Shown piece after piece: positions 35,537 through 46,061 of a stretch of DNA of 64,000 nucleotides (positions are counted from its first letter, which is position 1; the number at the start of each line of letters is the position of its first letter). Under the pieces are notes generated by a model. The model did no database searches, was not told where the DNA came from, and saw nothing but the letters and a program-made list of their open reading frames with translations. This stretch comes from Pholiota molesta (Eukaryota; Basidiomycota; Agaricomycetes; Agaricales; Strophariaceae): contig JACGCK010000133.1 in the NCBI GenBank assembly GCA_014925825.1, positions 1 through 64,000 on the forward strand, in the 5' to 3' direction. The position numbers and the translations under genes were made by a program.

Positions 35537-36070
35537 TATTTTTATTTCGTGCGGAATTCTGGGTGGATTGCATATAAGCGTCCATGGTAGTGGTGTACTT
35601 TGTGGATACATCTTCGTTCATCTTTGCGTGACTTCAGTGCCTATTTGGTTCGCTAATTATGATCCTAAATTTACTGGCAAGTGTTCTACTAGACGTCAAA
35701 TAACAACTTTTACTGCTAGAAAATTGATATCGGAAGTCGAAATTGCGAAGCAATATCCACGGAGATAAATCTGGACCGTTTGGACTAGTCCTAGACGACA
35801 TTGAATCGACACAGATGGACGCGCGCGGCGCGTAAGTGAATACTTTGTCCACGTGTAACTGTATGGCATGTAGCGGTTCCGGGTGAAGGAGTGGCCGACC
35901 ACTCTTGTATTTGGCGGCTTGATAAGCAGTTCTCATTTCGATCCTACTTCTTTACACTCACGGCCAACCTACGACGATCTCGGGTATCAAGATTCAGAGG
36001 CATGCTTCAGAGTGTTTGCCTCTTTGTTCGTCAAGCTCAACGTCTGCTTTAAGCTCTAGATCTACGGACT
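35537..36070 (+). promoter_or_regulatory. Promoter region of F-box copy 1
   Basis: No supported gene. The last 60 bp (GTCAAGCTC...CTAGATCTACGG) parallel the region before F-box copy 2, and both have a GGC-rich box about 110-150 bp upstream (GTGTA.....GCC, CTTGATAAGCAGT versus CTATAAGCAGT). Confidence 0.4.
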
Positions 36071-37747
36071 ATGATGGAGTTGGCACAATTTGACCCACTC
36101 GTCAATACGAATTATATTCCCACCGACGAGGAAGTACTCCGAATCCAGGCCTTCCTCGCCGAACCCCTGCGAAAGCTGGGAGTGCTCGAAGATGGAATCA
36201 GTGCAGCAGAGCTTCACGTCCGCAACCTGCGTCAAGAGCGGGAAGACCTCTTGCAACAAATCGACAAATATCGCACATTAACGTCCCCTGTCCGTCGCCT
36301 TCCACCCGATGTCCTTAGGGAGATCTTTATCGCTTGTTTGCCAGACGACCGAAATCCTACTATGGGCTGCGACGAAGCGCCCGTCGTGCTCACCCGTGTC
36401 TGCGCCTCGTGGAGGAGCATTGCCATGAATGAAGCCCGTCTTTGGGCTGCCCTTCATATCCCTGTACCCAGGTCCGGCCCAGTATTTGATGCCTCATACG
36501 ACTTAACCACCGGCGAGCGAATCACTGTGATGGAAGTACTGGATACGCGCCTAGCAGCTGTTCGCGAATGGATAAAGCGATCCGGCTCGTTACCGCTCAG
36601 CTTCTCGTTGCACGAACACGATGTCTACCCCCCCTCCGATTACGCTGGATTGTTCCTTCGCTGTATTAGCGACTATCGAATGCGATGGAAGAGCATCTCA
36701 TTGGTTTGTGCGGCTACTTCCTTTTCCAAGATTCGAGAGATCCCTCCATCTGAGGTACCTCTCCTTGAAACATTATCCCTTCTTCTCTCTCGTCCCGATA
36801 GCGCCAATACAAAGGTTTTGAAGTGGAAAGACAGTCCCATCTTTTCCGCCTCCCGAATCCGAAGTGTATCGTTGTGTTCCTTAAATGCTCCAATATTCGA
36901 ATTCCCATTCCGTTGGTCGCAGCTGACCCATTTCTGCATCAAGAGTGATCAATGGAGTACCATCGCCGAGACGACAATCGATGACATTATTTCAATTCTA
37001 GACAATTGTTCAAACTTGGTGTCATGCGATATTCGTCTTGGCCATGGCAGTAATCCGCATCATCGTACCATGTTTCCACTTATTTCCCTTCCTCACTTAG
37101 AATCGTTGAAAATCTACGACACCATTCAAGTCGCAGCCTTCTTTTCCTCCTTAGTGATACCGAACCTTCGAAAGTTGGAATATTTGGCATACGAAAACTC
37201 TATGGTCGCCGCTGGCTCATCAGCCTTCTATAGCCTGTTGACTGCAGTAGGAAAAACTCTCGAGGAACTCGCCGTTACTCCAGGACCTCTGGAAATCGAC
37301 GATCCGGTTCAACTCCTTCGCCTATGTCCATCCTTAAAATCATTTTCCATCACGTCATCTTCCCTCGTTCCTCCTACATCCCATACCGACACCAAACCAG
37401 CGACGATATCTTCGTCGTTCTTGAAGATTCTGGACAACGTCCCGAACTTGGAAAATTTCGAATGTCATACGGTAGCTCACTTTTCCGACGAAGCGCTACT
37501 GGAATTTATCTTGCGTAAGCAGAGCGGCGGAAATGCGCAGCTGAAACCATTGAAGTCGGTATATGTCCTATTCAGACGTCGTCCCACGATCGACATTCCT
37601 TCCATACTGTCCCCACAGGTATTGGGCGGGCTGAAGTTGGAAATCAAATACCCGCCTCGAACATATAGAGGCCCCTTTTCGCTGTATGATGGTCTCCCTC
37701 CCGCAGTTAAACGGGACCCATACTCTTATTTCCAGTCTCCATTTTAA
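36071..37747 (+). CDS. F-box protein with C-terminal leucine-rich region, tandem copy 1
   Basis: Intronless 558-aa protein. Residues about 40-75 form a short coiled coil (AAELHVRNLRQEREDLLQQI), followed by an F-box-like motif (SPVRRLPPDVLREIFIACLP ... VLTRVCASWRSIAM). A long leucine-patterned region follows with repeats such as LPHLESLKIYD and LCPSLKSFSI. F-box proteins are usually substrate adaptors of SCF ubiquitin ligases; this coiled-coil-plus-F-box form is greatly expanded in Agaricomycetes. The start ATG is fixed by conservation of the sequence just upstream (CTAGATCTACGG) with the copy 2.5 kb downstream. The substrate is unknown. Confidence 0.88.
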   Translation: MMELAQFDPLVNTNYIPTDEEVLRIQAFLAEPLRKLGVLEDGISAAELHVRNLRQEREDLLQQIDKYRTLTSPVRRLPPDVLREIFIACLPDDRNPTMGCDEAPVVLTRVCASWRSIAMNEARLWAALHIPVPRSGPVFDASYDLTTGERITVMEVLDTRLAAVREWIKRSGSLPLSFSLHEHDVYPPSDYAGLFLRCISDYRMRWKSISLVCAATSFSKIREIPPSEVPLLETLSLLLSRPDSANTKVLKWKDSPIFSASRIRSVSLCSLNAPIFEFPFRWSQLTHFCIKSDQWSTIAETTIDDIISILDNCSNLVSCDIRLGHGSNPHHRTMFPLISLPHLESLKIYDTIQVAAFFSSLVIPNLRKLEYLAYENSMVAAGSSAFYSLLTAVGKTLEELAVTPGPLEIDDPVQLLRLCPSLKSFSITSSSLVPPTSHTDTKPATISSSFLKILDNVPNLENFECHTVAHFSDEALLEFILRKQSGGNAQLKPLKSVYVLFRRRPTIDIPSILSPQVLGGLKLEIKYPPRTYRGPFSLYDGLPPAVKRDPYSYFQSPF

Positions 37748-38634
37748 CAAAACGTAGGACGGCAGTTGCGATCATATTATCTATCGTGACTAGTACTTAG
37801 ATCTACATAGTATCTATCTTCTTTTCTCTCATTTACTTTCGCTTCCAGTGACCGACTGCTCCTCATGAAAGGAGTCTTGCAAAGAAAACTATTTGCTTCC
37901 TAGATACTGGGAGATAGGGAATAAGCTCACTAGCAATGTCATTCATAGGATCTGAAGACGAGTCAAATATCATCCTTAGAGTAGGCAACTACTCACTAAT
38001 CCTTGATCGTTACCCGCTTGTTATCTTCAGCATTCGGACTGAATATAGAAAGATATAGAAACATAGGGCGTGTAAATTTATGGCAACCAAACACATTTGG
38101 CTACGATCGCTTAACTGCCAAAGGAATTTTGCTTGACACTGGCAAGCCTTACCCGCTGACCATACAAGCACACTTCCCTACTGGTCGTATTGCATTCCAT
38201 GTCCTTCTGAGCACGGCTCCACGTTTGGCCAAATGATGAATACTTAGTGCAATTACCACTTTATTACGGTGCTATTTTCGTATACCCCCACCATTCCTCT
38301 ACTTATTTTTTTATTTTATTTTATTCTTTTTGGTTTGTCTTTGGTTCTCAAACTTCCAGCTGCCATGCGTCATTATTTATGTCGGCCCCTGCTCCCCCCC
38401 TTTGAGGTGCTCGTTCCTTTTGGGCGAAAGCGGCACTAAGCGATCATTCCTTTTGAAATAAATATGCTCTGTCAGATTTTGCCCACGTGTAGGCCTGCCA
38501 GCTCCTTCCATTCTGCGGCTCTATAAGCAGTACTGTGCCTTTATCAAGGTTCAGAAACATAGTTCGTGATTGTGGGTCGCTTTATTTTATCCAACTCAGT
38601 GTCTCCTTTATACTCCAGAATTCTAGATCTACGG
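37748..38634 (+). promoter_or_regulatory. Intergenic and promoter region between the F-box genes
   Basis: No gene. A T-rich tract (TTTTTTATTTTATTTTATTC, 38308) follows the 3' end. CTCTATAAGCAGT near 38519 is a TATA-like box shared with copy 1 (TTGATAAGCAGT at 35920). Confidence 0.4.
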
Positions 38635-40281
38635 ATGAAGATGGATTTCGCACAATTTGAGTCGCTCATCAATACGAATTATATTCCCACCGACGAAGAA
38701 GTACTCCGAATCCAGGCCTTCCTCGCAGAGCCCCTGCGAAAGCTGGGAGTGCTCGAAGATGGAATCAGCGCAGCAGAGCTTCACGTCCGCAACCTGCGTC
38801 GAGAGCGGGAAGAGCTCTTGCAGCGGATCGACAAATATCGCACATTGATATCCCCTGTCCGTCGCCTTCCACCCGATGTCCTTCGGGAGATCTATATCGC
38901 TTGTTTGCCAGACGACAGAAATCCTACTATGAGCTCCGACGAAGCGCCCGTCGTGCTCACCCGTGTCTGCGCCTCGTGGAGGAGCATCGCCATGAATACA
39001 CCCCGCCTTTGGGCTGCCCTTCATATCCCTGTACCCGGCCCAGAATCCAATGTCTCATACGACTCAACCACCGGCGAGCGAATCACTGTGACGGAAGTAA
39101 TGGATACGCGCCTAGCAGCTGTTCGTGAATGGATAAAGCGATCCGGCTCGTTACCGCTCAGCTTTTCATTGCATGAACATGAAGTTTACCCCCCCTCTGA
39201 TTACGCTGGAGTGTTCCTTCGCTGCATTAGCGAATATCGAACGCGATGGAAGAGCCTCTCGTTGGCTTGTGCCGCTACTTCCTTTGCTAAAATTCGAGAG
39301 ATCCCTCCATCTGAAATTCCTCTCCTTGAAACACTGTCGCTCCTTCTCTCTCGTACCGACGAATCCAACTTCACGGAAATCATCAAGTGGAAAGACAGTT
39401 CCATCTTTTCCGCCTCTCAAATCCGAAGTCTTTCCATATGTTCCCTAAATTCTCCAATATTTGAATTCCCATTCCGTTGGTCGCAGCTGACCCATTTCTG
39501 CACCCAGAGCGACCCATGGAACCCATACGCCGAGACGACCATTGACGATATAACTTCGATTCTAGAAAATTGCCCAAACTTGGTTTCATGCGATATTCGT
39601 CTTGGCCGCGGTATTAATCCGCATCAACGTACCATATTTCCGGTAATTTCCCTTCCCCGCTTGGAGTCATTGAACATATACGATGTCGGCGAAGCTGCGG
39701 CATTCTTTTCTTCTTTTCTGGCACCGAACCTCCGAAAGTTGCAATATTTGGCAGACGTAAGCTCGACAGTCGCCACCGGCTCATCAGCTTTCTATTGTCT
39801 GCTAAATGCAGTCGGAAAAACTCTACACGAACTCGCCGTTACTCGAGCAGCTCTGGAAACGGAAGATGCGGCCGAAATGCCTCGCCTTTGTCCGTCCCTG
39901 AAATCGTTTTCCATCGCGTCCAGCCGTCCCGGCAATTTGGCAAACATACCATCTTCCTCGTTCTTGAAGATTTTGGGAAACGTCTTGACCTTGGAGAGTT
40001 TCGAATGTCATACGGCAGCTCACTTCTCTGACGAGGCGCTCCTGGAATTCATCTTGCGTAAACAGAGCGGCGGAAATGCGCAGCTGAAGCCGTTGAAATC
40101 GGTATATGTCCTATTCCGACGTCGTCCCACGATCGACATTCCTTCCATACTGTCCCAACAGGTATTGGCCGGGCTGAAGTTGGATATCAGATACCCCCCT
40201 CGAACGTATAGAGGCCCCCTTTCACTATATGATGGTCTCCCTTCTGCAGCTAAAGAGGACCCATACTCATATACGTTCTGA
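38635..40281 (+). CDS. F-box protein with C-terminal leucine-rich region, tandem copy 2
   Basis: Intronless 548-aa tandem paralogue of the 36.1-kb gene, very similar through the coiled coil and F-box (RRLPPDVLREIYIACLPDD, VLTRVCASWRSIAMN). It is more divergent in the leucine-rich half and nearly identical again near the C-terminus (RRRPTIDIPSILSQQVLAGL). The ATG at 38635 is preferred because the promoter-proximal CTAGATCTACGG box is shared with copy 1; an in-frame stretch upstream has no ATG support. The concentration of changes in the putative substrate-binding part fits divergence of target range after duplication. Confidence 0.87.
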   Translation: MKMDFAQFESLINTNYIPTDEEVLRIQAFLAEPLRKLGVLEDGISAAELHVRNLRREREELLQRIDKYRTLISPVRRLPPDVLREIYIACLPDDRNPTMSSDEAPVVLTRVCASWRSIAMNTPRLWAALHIPVPGPESNVSYDSTTGERITVTEVMDTRLAAVREWIKRSGSLPLSFSLHEHEVYPPSDYAGVFLRCISEYRTRWKSLSLACAATSFAKIREIPPSEIPLLETLSLLLSRTDESNFTEIIKWKDSSIFSASQIRSLSICSLNSPIFEFPFRWSQLTHFCTQSDPWNPYAETTIDDITSILENCPNLVSCDIRLGRGINPHQRTIFPVISLPRLESLNIYDVGEAAAFFSSFLAPNLRKLQYLADVSSTVATGSSAFYCLLNAVGKTLHELAVTRAALETEDAAEMPRLCPSLKSFSIASSRPGNLANIPSSSFLKILGNVLTLESFECHTAAHFSDEALLEFILRKQSGGNAQLKPLKSVYVLFRRRPTIDIPSILSQQVLAGLKLDIRYPPRTYRGPLSLYDGLPSAAKEDPYSYTF

Positions 40282-40552
40282 CTAGGACTCAAGTTTACGT
40301 AGCATTTATCTTTTTGATCTTCTTTCCTGTTATTTACGTTTGCATTGCTTCGTAGCCACTGGGAAATTGCTGCAATTTTGTATGGAATAATCATTCATAG
40401 GATCGATAAGGGATCTCAAGGAAAATTATAATCCAGATAGCCACTTGCTTTTAAGTAGTTCGGACCAACTCTAGGTTAACGGTTCCAATCAGTCGGCCTG
40501 GGACGACTCAGAGATTCCCACTGTATAATAAACTAGAAACTGCGGTAAATAT

Positions 40553-40635
40553 GGCTACCTAGCGCAATGGTAGCGCGTTTGGCTTCGATTGCCTAACGGT
40601 ACCAAAAGGTTGCAGGTTCGAGTCCTGCGGTGGTC
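40553..40635 (+). tRNA. tRNA-Arg(TCG) with a 12-nt intron
   Basis: The cloverleaf is complete. The acceptor GGCTACC pairs with GGTGGTC with two G-U pairs. D stem GCGC, anticodon stem TTTGG/CCAAA, anticodon TCG at 40585-40587, T stem GCAGG/CCTGC with loop TTCGAGT. A 12-nt intron (TTGCCTAACGGT) sits after position 37, the normal site for nuclear tRNA introns. Confidence 0.88.
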
Positions 40636-40976
40636 ATAGGCATGCGTTTCAAGTCCTTTTTTCTTCTTTTTTCTCTCTTTCTTTTCGTACAGGTTAGCAT
40701 ACGATACTTACCGAAAAATCTCCGTGCTGTGTTATCTGCATTCTAGATAGAACGTTCATCATTATGTGAACAAACCGAAATTAATTCCTTGGTCCATCGA
40801 ATCCAAATTCCAGATTTTTGACGAAAATTATGCTATGTCTATGTATGCTACAATATGATACTCAAAGAGTCAAACTACCGATAGGACTAAACATAAATAT
40901 CGAGCCCGCACAACTCTCGTTACCCCAAGCCGCACGCGATCCTGTACGTCCCACCATCGAACCTCCAAGACCCTTC

Positions 40977-42637
40977 CTACGCTTTAAACACAGGCACATA
41001 CGCGAGCGGCGCCTTCGGGTACGCCCACCGATCCTCCCCAGGCAGTTCCGACGTCACCGCCGCGGACGAGCGCCCCGACGCCCCTGCCTCCCGTCCGTGC
41101 CCCTGCCCCTGCGCGCGCGGGGGCGCCCGCAGCCCACTGGCGCCCTCCTCCTCTTGAATCTCCCCGTACCCGCCCTCCTCCCCGGGGTACCCGCCGCCCC
41201 CGGGCCCGGAGTACGCGCGCGACCGGTGCCCCTGCGAGTCCGTGTACACGCTCACGCTCGGCGCGCTCGCGGTGGCGGTGGCGGCGGAGGGCACCGCGCC
41301 GCGGGCGCGCGCGTCGCGCACGGGGTACGCGCGCGCGGGCGAGTGCGCCGCCATCTCGCGGAGCGCGCCGTAGAACCGGCCGGGCGAGTGCTGCTGCTGC
41401 TGCTGCTGCGTGCCCTGCTGCTGGTGATCGCCGTCGCCGTTGACGGGGTTGGCAGAGGCGTAGTGCGATGCGCGGCCCGCCCCGACGCCAGCGCGGCCCG
41501 CGCCATCGCCGCGCATGGTCGGTGTGGACGACGCCGGGCTCGCGGGCGCCAGATCCGGGTTCGCCACGCGCAGGTCCTCGCCCTTCTCCTCGCCCTCGCC
41601 CTCCCCCTCCCCGTACGCGCGCCGCATGTCCCGCGGGGCGCCCCCCACCGGCGGGTCGTGCAGCGCCACCCCCCGTTGTCGGCCGTACTGTCCATGGCCA
41701 GCGCGGTCGGCGTCGGGCTCGGGCTCGGAGTAGGTCGAGCGCCGCGCGTGGTGGGCGGAGGCGCGGGCTCGGCGCGTGCAGCACCACCACAAGGCGATGA
41801 GGAGGAGGATGAGGAGGATGGCGCCGAGGATGGAGAGCCCGATGGCGAGCTTCGTTTTTTTCGATTTTGATTTTGACCCGGTGGCGGAAGAAGGGGTGGC
41901 GGTGGTGGAGTTGGCGGGCGGGACTGGGGTGAGCTGCGTCGGCGGCGTCGACGCGGCGTTCGGCGCGGTGTCGCCAGCAGCGAGCGTCGTATATCTAGCG
42001 GCCAAAGTCAATACCACTGCATAAGATAAAGAAAAAGCATACACGCACATCAGCGCGTCCACCAAGGCAAACGTCTGCCCTGGACCCACGGACACTGTCA
42101 GCGTATGCGTCCCATTCCTCAGCCCCACCGCCCGCGCCACCACCTGCGCCTTGACCGTCGCGGGCCCGCCGCCCGCTGTGTCCGGGCGCGTGTGGTCCAC
42201 GAGGTCGAGCAGGACCGCGGTGCCGTTGTCGAGCGTCACGGCGGTGTTGACGGCGTACGGCCAGCGCGCGGACAGGAAGTAGATCGCCACGCCTAACATA
42301 AGTAATTCATGAAAACGGACGTGGAACGGGGGTCAGTCACAGTGAGAGGATGATCAGATGCCGATAAGTCGCCGGGGAACGCACCTGTGAATGTGAACGT
42401 GGCGTTCGCAGCGGGATCGCTGGTCAGCATATGGTTGCCGCCGGAATCGAAGATCACGGTGCTCGAGTCGTTGATGCGGGCCCAGCTCGCGGCGGGCGCG
42501 TAGACGATCGACGGGTCCTGGTCGTCGACGGTGACGTTTTTGAGGGCGCGTGCATGGTCGACGCAAACGAGAAAGAAAAGCAGAAGAAGAAAAGAAACAC
42601 GAATAAAGACGTTAGATAGCAATGGTGGAGGAGGCAT
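40977..42637 (-). CDS. Signal-peptide, single-span membrane protein with Ser/Pro/Gln-rich cytoplasmic tail
   Basis: Predicted 504 aa; exons (minus) 42637-42385, 42292-42049, 41994-40977. The N-terminus MPPPPLLSNVFIRVSFLLLLFFLVCV is a signal peptide. The extracellular part of about 165 residues, with several N-glycosylation sequons (NVT, NDS, NAT, NGT), looks beta-rich and ends VGPGQTFALVDAL. A short Thr/Pro stalk precedes one membrane helix near 215-236 (IGLSILGAILLILLLIALWW) and a basic stop-transfer CCTRRAR. The tail is low-complexity with a CAG-type run coding QQQQQQ. This layout is common in Agaricomycetes for wall or stress-sensor-like proteins, but I recognise no named family. The second intron (41995-42048) lies in a readable frame; splicing it restores the expected IYTT after the beta domain. 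GC is much higher than around it. Confidence 0.75.
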
Positions 42638-43060
42638 CACAACGGAGCACAGGAGATGGGTTGAGGACAAAGAGCTGGAGGGTGGGTATTAAAGACGTTG
42701 ATGGCTGCGCGCCTCGTGCCCATCGAACCCAGCCGCCTCGTGACGGAGACCTGCAACTGGATGTACTTGAACACGCAGCGTTGCCTCGAGGAGCTTCGTT
42801 CGACCGGTCATTGTGCAAACACAGGGAAAGATTGAGTAAGAATAACTTTCGAAATGAAGCGTCTTTGCAAAACAGGATGCTGTGAAGGCGGTGTTTACGC
42901 TTGAATGAGTTGGCTGTACCCTCAAATGGGCGCTTGACAAACAATCGCATAGCAAAACTACATCCATACACGTCAGAAATACGCCCATGATCTTGTTTCT
43001 GCGAATGAAGTAACCATGTTAGAAGGTTTCGAAACATGAATAGTGTGCGCAGCGCACACC
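42638..43060. other. Intergenic, promoter of the membrane-protein gene
   Basis: No supported gene. Minus-strand frames crossing it join unrelated DNA. Confidence 0.35.
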
Positions 43061-43528
43061 TTAGTTCGCCTTCCTCTTCAAAGACCCTTGGCCCAGCCCT
43101 ACTCCAGCAAGGAAGCACATCCTCATCGTCGCACCGACATACACGAACCCGACACTGCCCCACACCATCGCATTCCACTCCCAAACACGCCAGAACACCG
43201 CGCTGCCGACCGGCGCCATCGTCACCAGATGCCCCATGTCCGCGACCAGGAGGCCCATCAGAAGCCTGCGCCACGTGAGCACGGAGTCCGTGGACGAGAG
43301 GACGAAGTGCTCGTTTAGCGCGAACAGGAGATACAGGTTGGCGAGCTGGAGCAGGGCCATGCTTGTTTGCGTGGGAAGGGGCGAGGCCGGGTAGGCGAGG
43401 CCGAGGGAGAGGTCCTTGAGGTAATCATCTGGCCTGAAGGCGGCGTAGTAGGCTCCCGCGAGCGCAGAAATGGGCTCGATATAGAGGAAGAAGAGGCGGT
43501 AGGGCCAGAAGGGGATGGTCGATGTCAT
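43061..43528 (-). CDS. DUF7704-type four-span membrane protein
   Basis: Intronless 155-aa protein with about four hydrophobic segments. It starts PFWPYRLFFLYIEPISALAG with AYYAAF next, the typical opening of a fungal family of small integral membrane proteins (DUF7704, recognised from memory). Later segments are LLQLANLYLLFALNEHFVL and LLMGLLVADMGHLVTMA. The length is normal for the family. The ATG overlaps the stop of an upstream open frame (ATGA at 43525-43528), probably by chance. Function unknown. Confidence 0.72.
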   Translation of the reverse strand: MTSTIPFWPYRLFFLYIEPISALAGAYYAAFRPDDYLKDLSLGLAYPASPLPTQTSMALLQLANLYLLFALNEHFVLSSTDSVLTWRRLLMGLLVADMGHLVTMAPVGSAVFWRVWEWNAMVWGSVGFVYVGATMRMCFLAGVGLGQGSLKRKAN

Positions 43529-43785
43529 TTGTCCAGAGCAGACCCGTGCATGTGGGAGTTGTTGGATGCCAACAAGTCGAGACCCACGGTCAGGTTATTT
43601 CTAGCCATAAGGGTATGTGGAGCACTCATAGCGTTATGGTCGATGAACGGGGTCGCAAAGTTGGCGTTCAAATTCAACATCTCCTCGGTCAGTGTTGTGT
43701 TCTGTTTGGCAAGTACCCGGCGGATCAGTGCCACTGTTTCCTCTGGTTTCTTGCTGGTTTCTGACACGGCACCGAAGACGCACAA
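43525..43785 (-). CDS. Unrecognised coding-like open frame, possible gene fragment
   Basis: 86-codon minus-strand frame with balanced composition, including ETVALIRRVLAKQNTTLTEE and FIDHNAMSAPHTLMARNNLT. It does not look like random translation, but I cannot place it in a family and see no clear upstream exon. It abuts the DUF7704 gene and may be a decayed neighbour. Low confidence. Confidence 0.25.
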   Translation of the reverse strand: MCVFGAVSETSKKPEETVALIRRVLAKQNTTLTEEMLNLNANFATPFIDHNAMSAPHTLMARNNLTVGLDLLASNNSHMHGSALDK

Positions 43786-44136
43786 CGGCTCTAGGCAGCG
43801 ATTTGGCAGCTATCGGAGGCATTTCCGCGTCCATGCATCATTCCTTCGGATAATCCTTGTAACGGTATTACTCAAGTACAAACTCTGGAGCGTCCTTTCC
43901 TAGTAAGTAGCTGCTCCGACGTTATCGACACATTCTTGGGCTTCTCATCGGTTTTCGCAAAATCAGTGTCCGCACTCAGACGTGAGCTTTGTAAACACCG
44001 CCTATTAGTAAGAGTCGCAGTTGCACTTACTTCTGAGATGTCGGGTACTTCCCCAACTTCAGGCTCGTCAGTTAGCTCTGAATCTAAAATTCAATATCAT
44101 ATCGCTGCTGCGGCAAGAGTATAATTTTAACATGGT

Positions 44137-45260
44137 TATAGAGAGAGCCCAGCGTAATGGGGCAGTCCGAAAATTTTTAAGAAACCGGACTGACCATCGT
44201 GGTTCAAGGAACATCCATGCTATTAATTCAAAGTGGTCGCTATTTACAGTCTCGTTATTATTAGAAGACCTACTTAATCTTCATTTTCTAACAATGGCAA
44301 CTAGTACTAGCTGCGCACTCAGTCAGTCGACCCACTATGAGCCTAACACATCAAGTCAAACAACTGGATTCAAATATTTCTGTACTTTACGTGAAATGCG
44401 AAGTTGATATTATAGTATCTATGTAGCTCACTCCGCTCCCCGAATTCCAACGAATAAGTGAAGCGTCTCTTGCAGAGCGCTGGATGAGAATGGCGATATA
44501 TACGGAGTGCCAGCTCTAGACATCCAGCTAAAATTAGAGATCGTCATACGCTTCGAGTCTATTTACGTCCGTAATTTTTTCAAATCATGTACAACAAGTT
44601 ACAACGGCCAGAGCACTTTCGCTGAACGGTGAATTACATCTGAGCTATATCTCACTCAGTAGCCGTCAACTTATCTATCATTCAATTTTTCTCCGTAGTT
44701 TTCCGTGCGCAGTTTAGCTGAGAAGGCTTACAAGTGCCGTAGGGAGAACTCAGCATATGGGGCAGTCGGGAAGGTCATAGTAAACCGGACTGACGTTGTG
44801 GGTTAAGAAACATCCATGTTTTAAAATTAGGGTTGGCGCTATTTAAAGTCTTTTTATTATTGGAAGACCTATGCTATGAACGGCGGCGGGTACTAGCCGC
44901 GCATCTATAATCTACTAATTTCTACTTCACCACGAACTTTGAGGGCGACTCAGAGTCGCAATAGTATACTTCATGTGAAGTGTAAGCCAACGAACCAATA
45001 AAGCATTTCTGGAAAAACGCTGCGTCAGAACGGCAAGATATACGCACTTCCAGCTCTAGAAATCCTGCTAAAATTAGGAGGATCGTCATATACTCTATTT
45101 ACGTCCGTAAAAACTTTCATACCAATCACACCAACGCAAAACACTTTCGCTGAACGGTGAGCTACAGTTTAGCTATATCTTGTTAAGTAGCCGTCAAACA
45201 GTTCCTTCAAAACTTCTCCGTAGTTTCCCGTGCGCAGTTTAGCTGAAAAAGCTACAGGCT
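44137..45260. repeat. AT-rich tandem repeat, two units of ~520-600 bp
   Basis: Unit 1 at 44137-44737 and unit 2 at 44738-45260 share ATGGGGCAGTC, AACCGGACTGAC, AACATCCATG, TTATTATTGGAAGACCTA-type sequence, CCAGCTCTAGA, CACTTTCGCTGAACGGTGA, and CCGTGCGCAGTTTAGCTGA. There is no long frame, and stops are frequent. It separates the DUF7704 and secreted-protein genes. Confidence 0.7.
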
Positions 45261-45536
45261 ACGTCCTATTTACATATCCAGCATCCCATGATCAATTCTG
45301 AGTTGAAGAGCCAATTCTGCCCGACATCCAGTGCCATTCGTATTTTGTAATTAACCGCGCATAGCGCTAGTACCATATCCAGCGAATGTGCTATTGCAAT
45401 GTAAAGCTTCACATGAGCAAACCAAAAGGTATTTAAGCAATGAACAATCTGCGATGAACTTCAGACTCCAGCTCAAGAATCGTCTCTTGCACAACCAAAA
45501 CCTTCTACCCAAAGCCTTCACCAACAAACACCCAAC

Positions 45537-46061
45537 ATGCAACTCAAACTCGCCACCCTCATCTCGCTCGCCGCCCTCGCCCCCGCCGCCCTCGCGCAGT
45601 CCATCAGCTACGAGGGCTTCGCGAGCACCGTCTCCTGCAGCGGCTCCGCCTTCGGCTGCACCGACGGCGGCAACGTCTGCTGCTCCCTCCCCACCGGCTT
45701 CGGCTTCTCCGCGCAGTTCAACGACCTCCCCTCCGGCGCGCAGGGCCAGGGGTACACCGGCAACGGCTGCTCCGACTTCCTCTTTTCCGTTTTTGGGTCG
45801 GGCGCGAATGCGTGCTGGAACGGCGGCGGCGCGCGCGCGACGAACCTCAACTGGTTCCACTCCCCGCAGGGGCGCCGCGCGGCCGTGCAGGCCCGCGCGG
45901 CGGCGGCGGAGTGCAGCGCGCCGGTGTACTTCAGGTACGACGTGGCGTCTGGGGCGGAGAGGACGATCAAGGTCCCCGCCGGTGAGGGCGCGGCGCAAGC
46001 CATTGCCGATTTGTACCTCGCGGGTAACTTGACCGCTCTTGCTGGGTACGAGGATTATTGA
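45537..46061 (+). CDS. Small secreted cysteine-containing protein
   Basis: Intronless 174-aa protein. MQLKLATLISLAALAPAALA is a clear signal peptide, with cleavage likely before QSISYEGF. The first 60 residues of the mature part hold five cysteines including a CC pair (VSCSGSAFGCTDGGNVCCSL), and three more occur later (NGCSDF, NACWNG, AECSAP). The C-terminal half is less constrained. GC is far above the flanking AT-rich DNA. After the stop, GTAAGA...TTTTTCAG (46064-46124) looks like a spliced 3' UTR intron. It resembles small secreted or effector-like proteins of basidiomycetes; no named family is recognised. Confidence 0.72.
   Translation: MQLKLATLISLAALAPAALAQSISYEGFASTVSCSGSAFGCTDGGNVCCSLPTGFGFSAQFNDLPSGAQGQGYTGNGCSDFLFSVFGSGANACWNGGGARATNLNWFHSPQGRRAAVQARAAAAECSAPVYFRYDVASGAERTIKVPAGEGAAQAIADLYLAGNLTALAGYEDY

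Noticed and set aside
40984..41790. Second long minus-strand frame in the same region
   Set aside because: Frame-shifted shadow of the membrane-protein tail, dominated by Arg, Gly and Ala.
40818..41870. 350-codon plus-strand frame rich in Arg, Pro and Ala
   Set aside because: Exactly antisense to the high-GC last exon of the membrane-protein gene; composition is that of a GC-rich shadow, with no domain.
45351..46032. Long frames overlapping the secreted-protein gene on both strands
   Set aside because: Arg/Ala/Ser-rich translations caused by the GC-rich coding exon; the signal-peptide frame is clearly the real one.
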